64,000 nt of DNA from contig BSBK01007845.1 of NCBI GenBank assembly GCA_027943335.1, positions 1-64,000 on the forward strand, in the 5' to 3' direction. This document shows positions 47,826-63,402 of the stretch, piece by piece (position 1 is the stretch's first letter; each line of letters opens with the position of its first letter). Source of the stretch: Chamaecyparis obtusa (lineage: Eukaryota; Streptophyta; Pinopsida; Cupressales; Cupressaceae). Position numbers and translations under genes: made by a program. Under the pieces are notes generated by a model. It saw only the letters and a list, made by a program, of their open reading frames with translations, searched no databases and was not told the DNA's origin.

Positions 47826-47990
47826 GTAACACATATTCATCTTAATATAGTATATAAAAACAAATTAACCATATTAATAAAATTAAATAGCCTTTAATAA
47901 AAAAAATAACACATATTCATCTCAATATAGTACATAAAAATAAATTAACCATATTAACTTAAAGACAAAACAACCTTTGATATAGTAAAT
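47826..47990. repeat. Tandem duplication, about 80-bp unit
   Basis: AACACATATTCATCT...ATATAGTA..TAAAAA..AAATTAACCATATTAA occurs twice in succession with small differences. Confidence 0.8.
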
Positions 47991-48367
47991 TTAAAACAAA
48001 TCAAACAAAATGCCAAAAGTACGAGGAAGCCAATCATTCCCATTTCTCACCCTAATGGCGTGTAAGACACAAACCCTAAAGTGAAAACTCCATAAAGTTA
48101 CGCAAGTTTCCAAACGTGAAAGGTGCAGATTCAATCCAAAGGACTTGGAGTACGATCCACAGAGATCGGAGTGCATATACACTGTCCCTTCCAATAAATT
48201 TCTGACGAGGAAATTCACTAAACTTCCCCATTAATTACTCTGTGGTCAAAGTCAACAACATTAATTATACAAATATACATTTATATATTTTATTTACTTA
48301 AAAATAGAAAATATATTTCTACCTCCTACTTAAAAAAATATGTTTAAAAGTCTATTAGGCGGTGTAT

Positions 48368-48590
48368 TAATAATTGGCTTTTAAAAAAAGCAAGTACAAT
48401 AATAATTTAAAACTTAAATTATATAAAATTTAAAAAACTTAATAATTGAGTTTAAAAAAAGTAAGTATAATATTAATTTAAAACTTAAATTATATAAATT
48501 TAAAAAACCTAATAATTGGCTTTAAAAAAAGCAAGTAAAATAATAATTTAAAATTTAAATTAATTTAAATTTAAAAAAATTAAATGTGGA
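48368..48590. repeat. AT-rich tandem repeat, three units of about 72 bp
   Basis: Units carry TAATAATTGGCTTTTAAAAA, AGCAAGTA and AATTTAAAACTTAAATTATA. It lies about 0.6 kb upstream of the EF-1alpha start region, outside the core promoter. A second short duplication with TTGCATAATGCACTTAAA is at about 48,652 and 48,741. Confidence 0.8.
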
Positions 48591-49099
48591 TTAAAAACGT
48601 TTTAATAGTGGTAATATATCAGGCAAAATAAATTTTAATAAAGGAATTTTCGGTTGCATAATGCACTTAAATAGTTCCCATAAAAAAGATTAGAATACAA
48701 TTATTTAAAATAAAGTTAGAATAAAACTATTAAAAGGAGCTTGCATAATGCACTTAAATTGCACCCACTACAGTATCCAAAAAAAGCCAAGAATTAAAAT
48801 ACTTAAAATAAAGAAAGAATATAATTATTAAAAATAAAAAATAATTCAATTAAAGCAAGAATAAAATGATTTAAAAACAAAAATAAAATAAAAAGGCAAG
48901 AGTAAGAAAACTGAAGGCGGATACCTAATTTAAGCGGAGATTAAAGTTGTCGGTTTTGCCGGCCTGTCGGAAGGAACGAATTTCCTTTTGGAAATGGCAC
49001 AAAAGGTTGAAAGATTCTTCTTCGAGATTAGGCCCGGCCAATCTCAGCCGTCCGTTCTAAAATTGAACGGTTGACACAAGGACGAAATCCCAGCCGTTG

Positions 49100-49195
49100 A
49101 AATGTGAATCCGACGGTGAGGAAACGTAACCTAATTTCTAAGTGGAAGGGTTTTGAGGAAAAAGGCTATATCTTGCTTTGAAGCGTTAAGAGGGG
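49100..49195 (+). promoter_or_regulatory. EF-1alpha core promoter
   Basis: A TATA-like GGCTATATCT at 49,164-49,173 precedes a pyrimidine-rich leader starting near 49,195, the usual layout of strongly expressed plant genes. The start site is inferred, not mapped. Confidence 0.55.
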
Positions 49196-54148
<4,953 letters not shown>

Positions 54149-55389
54149 AAGTCTGAGCAAACCTTGCAAGAGCTTAGACATGTTGGAAGTATTCTGTTAG
54201 CTGGCATGTTGGGTTTCTGCACTTATGGTATGGTAATAGGTACCTTATTAGCTTGTCATATGCAAAACTGGGTTCTTGATAGACGGTGGCATAGTTCATT
54301 TATTTACTGCATTGCATTTTAGTGTTTGGAGATATACTTTTGATTTCTCAGTTGCGGGGAAATTTTTTATTTGTCTGCACTGCAAGGAAATCTACGCAGT
54401 CTGCGCAGAGGGAGGGATTCAAATAATTTAAATTTTCATATACAGTGATCTTAGTATTTTTGATATTTCAGATTTTACTTGAATGCATATAAGATTTTTG
54501 AAAAATAGCAGCGAACTGAATCTTCATTGATATCTAGTTTAACCTTGGGCTTTATTTTGTATTGAAGTTTTGTCGGGTAGCTATTATCTTTAAAGTGGAT
54601 TATCATTTGATTTTTCATTTTTTATTTGAATTCTTGGAAGTATTTTCGCTGTGTCATACTGTAGCATGTTGATTATGTATTCATTTATGTACTTCGTACA
54701 CTTTTATAGCGAGTTACTATTTTTGAGATCACAGGTTTATTTGGTTGCACACAATCTCAATGGAAAAGAGTCGTGTCGAAGTCTTGCATTGAAATGTTTT
54801 GGCACCCAATTCTTTTAGAGCTGTTTTGAGCAATTTGATTGTATTCTGCTGAGCTTATATTTATGCATAAGTACGTGGCTTTACTCATTGACCTTTACTT
54901 TTGTTGTTTTTGAATTGTCATATAAATGTTTAATGTTCAAGGTTAGCACACTTTCTTTGAACTTCGGTACCATTCGAATGCTATTAACGTCATATCACAT
55001 GCTTTTAATGAATGCTGAATATCGTGATTATCATTCTAATGTTGGAGGGTACAAAATTTGCTCTAATTGTTATCTAGGTGTATTGAATCTGCCTAAAATG
55101 TTTGATATGATTACTATGTACCATTTTTAATGCCAAAAATAAATAGAAAGTGCGTTAAATTTATTTGAGCTTCTTCTGCTCCTTATTTCCTCCCACACTA
55201 CCATAATCAGTTGTTTAAAGTATATTTTTTTGAATATTCAATCAAAAGCTGATTACATATAGAAAATAATGCATAACCTAAACATTTTCAAGAATTACAA
55301 AGAACAGTGTTTAATTTACACAATAAATTGCTTTAGAATGTTGTATCATGAGAAAATACAGTGAAAAGTGAGCGCACAACGCAGACGTT
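54149..55389. other. EF-1alpha 3' UTR and downstream DNA
   Basis: The first few hundred bases after the TGA presumably hold the 3' UTR. No classical AATAAA stands out and the poly(A) site is not assigned. No further gene is recognised. Confidence 0.5.
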
Positions 55390-56263
55390 GGTAGGCTTTT
55401 TCTTTTTGAATATGTGAGTTTTTGGATCGATGGTTTGATATTGAGTATCGACTCCTTTCTTTTTGAATATGTGAGTTTTTGGATCAATTGTTGATATTAT
55501 CGACTCCACTATTACAGAGCATTGATCAACTTGAGCATTTAACAAATATATTTTTATGACAAGAAGCCGTCCGAAGTATATTTACCATAACAATAATGTG
55601 CTTGTTTCATCATAGGTTACAACGCAAACTAGTTAATAATACACGTTCTGTGAAGTTAGTAATGTGCTACTTATCGGTTAATTAGACTTAATGTTTTAGA
55701 TAGACAAAGTCAATTAAAAAAAATATAACTCTTATTCTAATTTAGCAATTAAGTTAAATTCAGTTGTATTCTTTGTAGCAATGTGGTTCTTATAGGTTAA
55801 TTGGACCATAATGTTTAGGTAGGCAAAAGACAATTAAAAAATAAAACTCTTTTTTCTAAATTATCAATCACGTTAAATTTACTTGTATTCTTTTTACTTC
55901 ACCTAACTGTGCTTTGATCAGCAAAAGGCCAATTTATCAATCAAGTTCAGTTAACTTGTTCTATTCAACATAAAAAAAAAACTTTTGGAGTTTGAAAAAG
56001 ACGGTTTGAGATTTTTATTTATTTATCTGTTTTGTGGCGCTATTGGGAAGCAATATAAATCTGAGAAAATAATGAACACATTTCAAAGGAGAGAAAAAAG
56101 GATGAGGGAAAACACACAAAAGGAGATAAGTAATACAATGTTAGTGTGTGCTGTTGACTGTAATTGATCCATTGTTCTATTTTGTCCACACACAAAAGGA
56201 GATAAGTAATACAATATTAGTGTGTGCTGTTGACTGTAATTGATCCATTGTTCCATTTTGTCC
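55390..56263. repeat. Cluster of three unrelated tandem duplications
   Basis: 55,398-55,510: two units of about 57 bp with CTTTTTGAATATGTGAGTTT. 55,665-55,900: two diverged units of about 125 bp with GGTTAATT..AC.ATAATGTTT. 56,112-56,263: two nearly identical 76-bp units with AGGAGATAAGTAATACAAT and GTGTGTGCTGTTGACTG. Confidence 0.85.
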
Positions 56264-56513
56264 TTATTTAACACCATAGCAATAACATTACTATATGATC
56301 CAACTCCAAGAAGGGCTCTCCATCTCAAATTGTGGTAAAAATTGTTCACAAAGCAAATTGGAAACAACATTTCATTTTTAATGACAGCATTATAATTGAA
56401 TAGACTAACAAACATTTCAGTTGGACTGCAGTGAATAGTTTGCAATGTAAAAGTTAATTTCTGATTTACATGAGGTTATCAAGAATAAATGTACCATCTA
56501 TAATTCCAGTTTA

Positions 56514-56698
56514 CTCAGGTCTAACAATTCTTTGCACCATAGATTGACTTTGAGTGGCCAAGACTTTTGCTATGATTTTGTAGGAAGAGTGAAGGAAAGT
56601 GATAGGTCGCCAACCAGAAAATAGTCTTCCTTTCTACCCTTGGGAAGTATGCCAACTGAAAACAGTTCCTTTCTACCCTTAGGAAGAAGCTTGATTAT
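56514..56698 (-). pseudogene. LINE reverse transcriptase fragment
   Basis: One minus-strand frame contains GWRPIT followed by SSYKIIAKVLA, the hallmark N-terminal block of L1-type non-LTR retrotransposon RT, then MVQRIVRPE. Just upstream, LPKGRK occurs twice through a short duplication. About 60 codons remain and the catalytic FADD block is absent. In a live element this enzyme copies its RNA at a nicked target site. Confidence 0.75.
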
Positions 56699-57115
56699 GC
56701 TACTAGTATGATTAGTACCTAGAAATCCTTTCTTGTATCTTTCACGTATTAAGTAATAAAATTATCATTTTTCTTAATTTTTTTTGACGAGTGATAATAT
56801 TTTATGTATGTTCCCTGCTTCATGTTCCCTCATTTTGCTGGGCGTTCGTTTCCTCTTTCTTTGCTTTTCTTTTGCCCTCCTATGCATAACCAACTCCCAC
56901 TGCTCCATGAAAATAATCAACTCCATCCATACTGTCCCTGCCACACCCACCCTTTGCACAATTGGAATCAAAAACCATGAACGACTGGAAGCCTTCAACA
57001 ACACCCTCAACACGCTTCCAAAGGCCCTTTGAAGTTTGAAAACCTACTCAAATCTTTGCCAAATCCAACCAGCGCTGAACACTCAAATGGCACACTGGTT
57101 CCACACACAAATCCA

Positions 57116-57448
57116 TCATTCTCGATGCCTATTCTTTGCTCTGAGCCAGAAGGGAAAGCCCATGCGTAAAATAGAGAGGAACTCCTGCCCAAAAAGTCGA
57201 CAAACAATTTGCAAAAACTCCTCATCAACACGAAACACCTTTGACAGTCGCCTCGTCGATATTATCCCTCGAAATCCCAGAGTTTGTTTCTTCTTTGGTG
57301 TCATCAAGTAAAAATTGGCCTCCATGATACTATTTTCTCCTATTACATGCGCAACTGTCCCTTGAAAAGGTCTATGCTTTGTGGGATCACACCTTGCATC
57401 ACAAGGGATGACATCATTGACATCATCACAACATCTTTTCGCTACCAA
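57116..57448 (-). CDS. Unrecognised 110-codon ORF
   Basis: An open minus-strand frame (MVAKRCCDDVNDV...). It lies between the two LINE fragments, and an overlapping frame at 56,774-57,013 is also open. I see no LINE ORF1 zinc knuckle, endonuclease or other domain. Codon use and length do not prove coding. It could be captured host sequence or chance. Confidence 0.2.
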   Translation of the reverse strand: MVAKRCCDDVNDVIPCDARCDPTKHRPFQGTVAHVIGENSIMEANFYLMTPKKKQTLGFRGIISTRRLSKVFRVDEEFLQIVCRLFGQEFLSILRMGFPFWLRAKNRHRE

Positions 57449-57569
57449 AAATTTGTCTCACGTGCCCCATGTCACCGTTGCCACGCACCACTCCTAACAA
57501 TCAAACTGCATCATCATCATTTGCATTGATTTACCAATTTAACCAAAGGTCATTTAAGCTTTTAGATGC

Positions 57570-58090
57570 CTATCTAAATAGAGATGAGCTGGTGTCACTA
57601 AAGTTCTCCACCAACTTACTTTGATCTCGCAAACTCCCACCAACATTGGCCAACCTGTCAGCTATTGATTTTCCTTCATGCAAAGTCTGACTAACATGGA
57701 ATTCTTCAAAACCTTCCAGTAGCCTTCGGATCCTCCTAATGTGCTTGTCTAGGAGCCATGTTTCCATTTCACAACCCATTAATCACAATTTGAGAATCAA
57801 CATGAAGGTGGACTAACATGGAATTCTTCAAAACCTTAGAGAAGCCTTTGGATCCTCCTAATGTGCTTGTCTAGGAAACATGTTTCCATCCTACCTTTCA
57901 CAATCCCATTAATCACAATTTGAGAATCCCCTTGAAGGTGGACTCTCCTACTTCCACTCTTCTTTGCCAATTGAAGGGCAAACATAGCCACCAAACATTC
58001 CGCTACATTGTTTGACCCATTCGACAATGACTTTGTGCCTAGAATTAAAATGTTATCCTTTGCATCTAAGATAGCACATACCGCCCCCTA
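57570..58090 (-). pseudogene. RNase H-like domain fragment of a LINE
   Basis: The minus strand encodes GAVCAILDAKDNI, then SNGSNNVAE, LAKKSGSRRVHLQGDSQIVIN and a C-terminal part with HEGKSIADRLANVGGS. This is the fold order of the plant RNase H-like domain at the C terminus of many L1-type elements, with the E and D active-site positions visible. A segment of about 125 bp is tandemly duplicated (about 57,685-57,805 and 57,806-57,950), which splits the frame. On this strand the domain lies 5' of the RT fragment, the reverse of the normal order, so the two fragments are not one simple truncated element. Confidence 0.7.
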
Positions 58091-58660
58091 TCAAATTGCA
58101 CTCTAATCCATCCATCTCCTAACTTTCTTACTCTCCTCCACTTCATGATTCACATGCAAAGGATTAACCCTTGAAGGCCCCTGAACAAACATTTCTTAAT
58201 ACTTTCTTGATATCAATATAATAGCATAAATTGTGTCAAGACATTGCATATCTCAAAAGGATTAGATTGAAGAACATCAAACTTATCTCTTAGGGTCGGT
58301 TTGTTTGCTAGAATTACAGAATGTTGGAATTTACAAATTTGGAATTGGAATACCACATGAATATTTTTTTTTTAAATTTTTTAATTTTTAACAAGAACTA
58401 CACTCTACTTGTTCTCATCCACTACACTCCAAACTTCTTTTTTTCATCCTTTTGATGACAAGTGCTTCTATGATAACAACAACAATGCTTTCTATGTATA
58501 GTTGGTGCCCTAATTTCTTCTATAAATGACATACTGTATTGGAGAGCCGAGGCCTTTGGCCTTTGGTAGAGTGAAAATGATTTTCGGAATATGGGCTTTG
58601 GTTCACCTAGAAGATGACTGAGAAGATGCATAAGGAATTTTAATTTCTTTGACTATAAGG

Positions 58661-59488
58661 AAGTTGAAGACACATTGTTAGTGACGTGGATGACAATGCA
58701 AACTTCGAGGTCGCACGAGTGAAGAATTATTGTAGTTGGAAGCCGACAGTTTTGTGTAATTTTGATGTAGCGTGTGGAAACTTTTATTTCGTAACTGTAT
58801 GCCGACTCATTTGTAATTACTTGAGTGTGGTATAAAGGAAGGAATGTTTTTCCTTCTTGTTGTAATAGTTGGATGTGTTGATGTACGCATGAAGTGAATA
58901 AAAGAGCTAATGCAGTTGTGAAAGCGAATTTGTGAAGGAAGACATGCAAAGTACAAAGATCTGAAATTGAGATCTGGTGTAACAGTGAGTGCAGTTCGGC
59001 ACTGTTAGAGAAGAGGTAACATATTGTTGAGATCAGTAATCTTTTGGTATTATTCTGTTGAGTAATACAAAGATCAGTTGGACAGTGTGTTTAGTGATCT
59101 TACCTTGAAGCTGTTTGGATAGTGGGTCCTTCTGTCTTCCATAACTCTTAACAGAGTTAAAATCTTTTAACAGGGATTGAAAATCTCCTAACAGGGATTC
59201 ATATGTACTGAATGTATTTCATAAGACTCCTAACAGAGTCCATCCTTTCACAAGGAATATTCATATTAGTGCATCTTTTGTGGGCATCATTCCCACCGGG
59301 GTTTACTCTTTGATCAAGAGGTTCCCTAGTCAACATATCTGATGTCATTGTGTATGAATATCTTTCTATGGTTGGTAATTATATTGCTTACATGGTTTAA
59401 TGCTGTTGAAGTTGATAAAAGTTATAATTGTCAGATAACTGATTCACCCCCCCCTCTCAGTTATCTTGGTGGACTTCACTTTCTAACA
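58661..59488 (+). repeat. 5' LTR of the deleted copia element (homologous part)
   Basis: AGTTGAAGACACATTG... to ...CACTTTCTAACA, nearly identical to 62,491-63,317 (a few substitutions per 100 bp). Sequence at 58,471-58,660 may be an alternative U3 start. Confidence 0.85.
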
Positions 59489-59490
59489 AT

Positions 59491-59501
59491 TGGTATCGGA
59501 G
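59491..59501 (+). other. Primer binding site, tRNA-Met type (one mismatch)
   Basis: TGGTATCGGAG, 2 nt after the LTR, versus the usual TGGTATCAGAG. Confidence 0.85.
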
Positions 59502-59544
59502 TGGCAGGTCCTTGAAAAATAAGTTTAACAACTTAAGAAGATCT

Positions 59545-60387
59545 ATGACAAATTTCAAAAAAGAAAGCCCTAAGTTTGATGGAGTAAATTTTGACAGCTG
59601 GAAAGAAAAGATGAAGACACACCTACTGTGTTTAGGACCAGGTTATTGGTTGATTACAAAGAATGATAAGACTATCATTGAAGAGGACAATCTTGAAACA
59701 TGTACTGGCGATGAGAGAGATCTATTCATGTGTAACATACTTGCAAGAGAAGCACTCTTGACAGCCCTTCCAGAGAATGAGTACAGCCATGTAAAATGTT
59801 TGAAAAAATCTTATGAAATTTGGAAAGCTTTACACTCTACTTTTGAAGGTGATGAACATGCAAAAAGAGTTAGATTACATAATTGGATATGTGCATTTGA
59901 AGATATAAGAATGATGGAAGATGAATCTGTTAGAAGCTATATTGGTAGAATGTCAGAAATTGTTACAGGCATAAAATCTTATAGAGGAACAGAGACAAAG
60001 AATGAAGTGATATGGAAAATTTTGAGAACATCGACTCCTGTATTTAAGCAGATAACACAGATGATTGAACAAGTTATACCTTGTACTACAAACTTTACAA
60101 GAGAGACTCTTCTTGGAAGATTGGAAGCACCAAAGATGAACCTGAGGTTATCAGGAGACTTACCTAGAATGGAGACAACATTCAGTGCTCTTAGTGTTCA
60201 CCCTACTTTGTCAAGAAGCATCAGTGTGAGCGGAGATTATGCTGGCAACAATAGATCTAGAAATGAAGAAGATAAGAAGATTGAAGAAGGTATTGCCTTG
60301 CTTGTGAAGAGAGAACTGGACGGTAAGAAATTTTTTAAATGTTGGACTTGTCAAGAATATGGTCATTTTGCATCTAAGTGCCCTTAA
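59545..60387 (+). CDS. Copia Gag, 280 aa, intact frame
   Basis: I place the start at the first ATG in frame (59,545, MTNFKKE); no ATG lies further upstream in this frame. The protein has the copia gag order: FDGVNFDSWKEKM near the N terminus, the helical YEIWKAL...LHNWICAF part, and a zinc knuckle CWTCQEYGHFASKC at the C terminus with all four ligands (CX2CX4HX4C). It would form the particle that packages element RNA. The frame closes with TAA right after the knuckle, and the pol frame is offset, unlike the single frame of many copia elements. An intact frame in an otherwise deleted element suggests a fairly recent insertion. Confidence 0.85.
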   Translation: MTNFKKESPKFDGVNFDSWKEKMKTHLLCLGPGYWLITKNDKTIIEEDNLETCTGDERDLFMCNILAREALLTALPENEYSHVKCLKKSYEIWKALHSTFEGDEHAKRVRLHNWICAFEDIRMMEDESVRSYIGRMSEIVTGIKSYRGTETKNEVIWKILRTSTPVFKQITQMIEQVIPCTTNFTRETLLGRLEAPKMNLRLSGDLPRMETTFSALSVHPTLSRSISVSGDYAGNNRSRNEEDKKIEEGIALLVKRELDGKKFFKCWTCQEYGHFASKCP

Positions 60388-61756
60388 GAGAGTTAAAAAG
60401 TACAGAAACAATTTCAAACCTAGAAGATCTAAGGAATGTTATTATGCTAATGATGAAGATCTTGAAATTAGTATAGAGAGAACTCTACGTGAAAGTGATA
60501 CTGAGAATAATGATGACATAGGATTTGTAGCAATTAAAGAAGAGAATCTTGAAACTGATGTTAAGGAAGAAAAAGCCTTAGTTTCTCAAGTTGAAAAGAA
60601 AGCTGATTGGATTATAGACAGTGGTTGTTCACATCATATGACTGGAGACATGAAAAAATTCATAAAGTTTAACAATTATGATAGAGGAGTTGTTAGAGTT
60701 GGAAACAACGCACCTTGCTTGAATTTGGGATTTACAAAAGGAGCAACTGATAGCAATCTGTACACAAAAAAAATTGAAAATGGTTTGCTGGTTATAGTTA
60801 TTTTTGTTGATGACATTATTTTTGGAGGAGAAGATGAAGCTAGTGACAAATTTGCTGATGAAATGAAGACTGAATTTGAAATGAGTATGATTGGTGAAAT
60901 GAAAAACTTTTTGGGATTACAGATAACACAAAACAATGATGGTATCTTTGTGAGTCAAACAAAGTACTTGAATGACTTGTTGAAAAGATTTGGAATGGAG
61001 AACTGTAAACCAGTTGGAACACCTATGGTAAATGGATATAAATTATCTAGCACATATGAAACACCGACAGTTGAACAGAAGAAATATAGATCTATGATTG
61101 GAAGATTGCAGTACTTGACTCATACAAGACTTGATATAGCACATTCAGTTGAAATTGTAGCAAGATTTCAAGCTGAACCTAGAGAATCACATTATGCAGC
61201 AGTAAAAAGGATACTGAGATATTTGAGAGGCATAATGGACTATGAATTATGGTATGAAAAATCTGATGATTTTACCCTATGTGCATATACAAATTTTGAT
61301 TGGAGAGGCAGTGTTGATGATAAGAAGAGCATCAGTGGTGGAGCATTTTTCCTTGGAGGAAGATTGGTTTCTTGGCTAAGCAAGAAGCATAGTTGTATCT
61401 CACAGAGCACAACATAAGCAAAATATGTAGCAGCAGCAAACAATTGTAACCGGATAATTTGGATGAAGCAAATGCTGAAGAATATTGGAATAAAGTTTGT
61501 TGAACCTGTTGTCATACATTGTGACAACACTAGTACAATTAGTATGTCTAAGAACCCTGTATTACATTTTAAGACAAAACATATAGAGATTAAGTATCAT
61601 CTTGTAAGAGAAAAAATTGTTGAAAAAGAAGTTAGACTTGAGTACATAAGTACAAATGAGCAGATAGCAGACATATTTACAAAGCCTTTGTCTAAGGATA
61701 CATTTGAGTATCTGAGAGGTATGCTTGGGGTTATGCCCCAGCCTACTTTTGAGAAG
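60388..61756 (+). pseudogene. Copia pol with protease fused in frame to RT, integrase deleted
   Basis: The frame holds a protease (WIIDSGCSHHMTGD, catalytic D-S-G intact) at about 60,606-60,650. At about 60,715-60,725 it passes directly into the C-terminal half of RT: GFTKGATDSNLY, IFVDDIIFGG with the catalytic DD, and the RLDIAHSVEIVARF block. RNase H follows (YTNFDW, SQSTT), with a stop at 61,415-61,417, then HCDNTSTI and FTKPLSKD to the terminator at 61,757-61,759. All of integrase and the N-terminal half of RT are missing without breaking the frame. The copy cannot move by itself. Confidence 0.88.
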
Positions 61757-62122
61757 TGATGCAGTTGGTTGCATCCGTCCAATGGTATATAAGCCTTATT
61801 TTTCTTTTGGATTGGATGTTGGTACTTCCTCTATGGGGGAGTATGTGTATCTGAGCTGAGTCATGAGGACTCTAGTGAATGCATTTTCTGAATAGTGTCT
61901 TTTGACATTGGAGTTGTTGTTGACATAATGATGAGATTTCTGTCATTGATGTCAATAGGGGAGAAGTGTACATGAAAAAATCATTTGTACTATCTGAATA
62001 GGAAAATGAAGCAAGATTTGATTGATGAAGAGGACTTGAAATATTTTTCTTGAAGCAACAGTATTATATTATTGAATTTTTGGAACATTGGATATTTTTT
62101 CATCTATGTTGCCATCAATGCC

Positions 62123-62134
62123 AATGGGGGAGAT
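62123..62134 (+). other. Polypurine tract of the deleted copia element
   Basis: AATGGGGGAGAT, directly before TGTTCGG. Confidence 0.85.
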
Positions 62135-63317
62135 TGTTCGGAATGAATGCTAAATGTTTGGCAGCCATTCTGTAGCAGTTGTTGTTTCATTCATGACTAT
62201 GATTATCATTGATGTCAACAAAGTGATCTACCAGAGACTTGCAGAGGAGCAGACAATGTTTAGATTAGCGCACGTGGGATATTGCAGTTGGAGCTATGCG
62301 ATGTTGAGGATATACTCTTTGATATGTTATATGTTTATGGTTAAGAGCGCAAATAGTAATTCATTTATTCATGGAAGTTATGAGCATTTTGGTGGAAGCA
62401 GTATTTAGGCCGTGTTCTTAAGTAGCGGTTTGTGGAAATCAGATAATATCTCCTAATCGGGATGGAATCTGGTTTTGTGCAGTTAAAGGGAAGTTGAAGA
62501 CACATTGTTAGTGACATGGATGATAGCACAAACTTTGAAGTTGCACGAGTGAAGAATTATTGTAGTTGGAAGCTGACAATTTTGTGTAATTTTGGTGTAG
62601 CGGGTGGAAACTTTTATTTTGTAATTGTATGCCGACTCATTTGTAATTACTTGAGTGTGGTATAAAGGAAGAAATGTTTTTCCTTCTTGTTGTAATGGTT
62701 GGATGTGTTGATGTACGCATGAAGTGAAGAAAAGAGCTAATGCAGTTGTGAAAGCGAATTTGTGAAGGAAGACATGAGAAGTACAAAGATCTGAAATTGA
62801 GATATGGTGTAACAGTGAGTGCAGTTCGGCACTGTTAGAGAAGAGGTAACATATTGTTGAGATCAGTAATCTTTTGGTATTATTCTGTTGAGTAATACAA
62901 AGATCAGTTGGACAGTGTGTTTAGTGATCTTACCTTGAAGCTGTTTGGGTAGTGGGTCCTTTTGTCTTCCATAACTCTTAACAGGGTTATAATCTTTTAA
63001 CAAGGATTGAAAATATCCCAACATGGATTCATATGTATTGAATGTATTTCATAAGACTCCTAACAGAGTCCATCCTTTCACAAGGAATATTCATATTAGT
63101 GCATTTTTTGTGGGCATCATTCCCACCGGGGTTTACTCTTTGATCAAGAGGTTCCCTAGTCAACATATCTGATGTCATTGTGTATGAATATCTTTCTATG
63201 GTTGGTAATTATATTGCTTACATGGTTTAATGCTGTTGAAGTTAATAAAAGTTATAATTGTCAGATAACTGATTCACCCCCCCTCTCAGTTATCTTGGTG
63301 GACTTTACTGTCTAACA
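62135..63317 (+). repeat. 3' LTR of the deleted copia element, 1183 bp
   Basis: TGTTCGGAATG...GTCTAACA, with the C-rich run followed by CTCAGTTATCTTGG near the end, as in the 7.2-9.0 kb LTR. A GTATAAAGGAAG promoter-like motif is at about 62,660. Confidence 0.9.
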
Positions 63318-63402
63318 TTCTATTTTTATTTTTTAAAACAAACATGGAATTAGGAAATTTTGGTATTTAGAAATTCCAATTCCACCAAACAAATGGGCCT
63401 TA

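Larger units (their letters stand above)
58466..63322 (+). mobile_element. Deleted copia element inside the MITE
   Basis: Gag, a fused protease-RT, RNase H and two LTRs. The 3' LTR is 62,135-63,317, followed by TTCTA. TTCTA also occurs at 58,466-58,470, directly before a TG (58,471), giving a possible duplication. The LTRs are homologous only from about 58,661 (left) and 62,491 (right) to their ends, so the first 190 bp of the left and 356 bp of the right are unrelated. If the TTCTA pair is accidental, the left LTR is simply truncated. The internal part is about 2.6 kb where about 4 kb is usual. Confidence 0.75.
58290..63402. mobile_element. Tourist/Harbinger-like MITE split by a copia element
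   Basis: TTA direct repeats at 58,290-58,292 and 63,400-63,402 flank inverted ends GGGTCGGTTTGTTTG (58,293) and the reverse complement of CCAAACAAATGGGCC (63,399). A second inverted pair GGAATTGGAAT / AATTCCAATTCC lies just inside. A 3-bp TTA duplication with GGSC.GTTTGTTTG-type ends is the signature of PIF/Harbinger-derived MITEs. Without the inserted copia element the MITE would be only a few hundred bp and non-coding. Confidence 0.8.
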
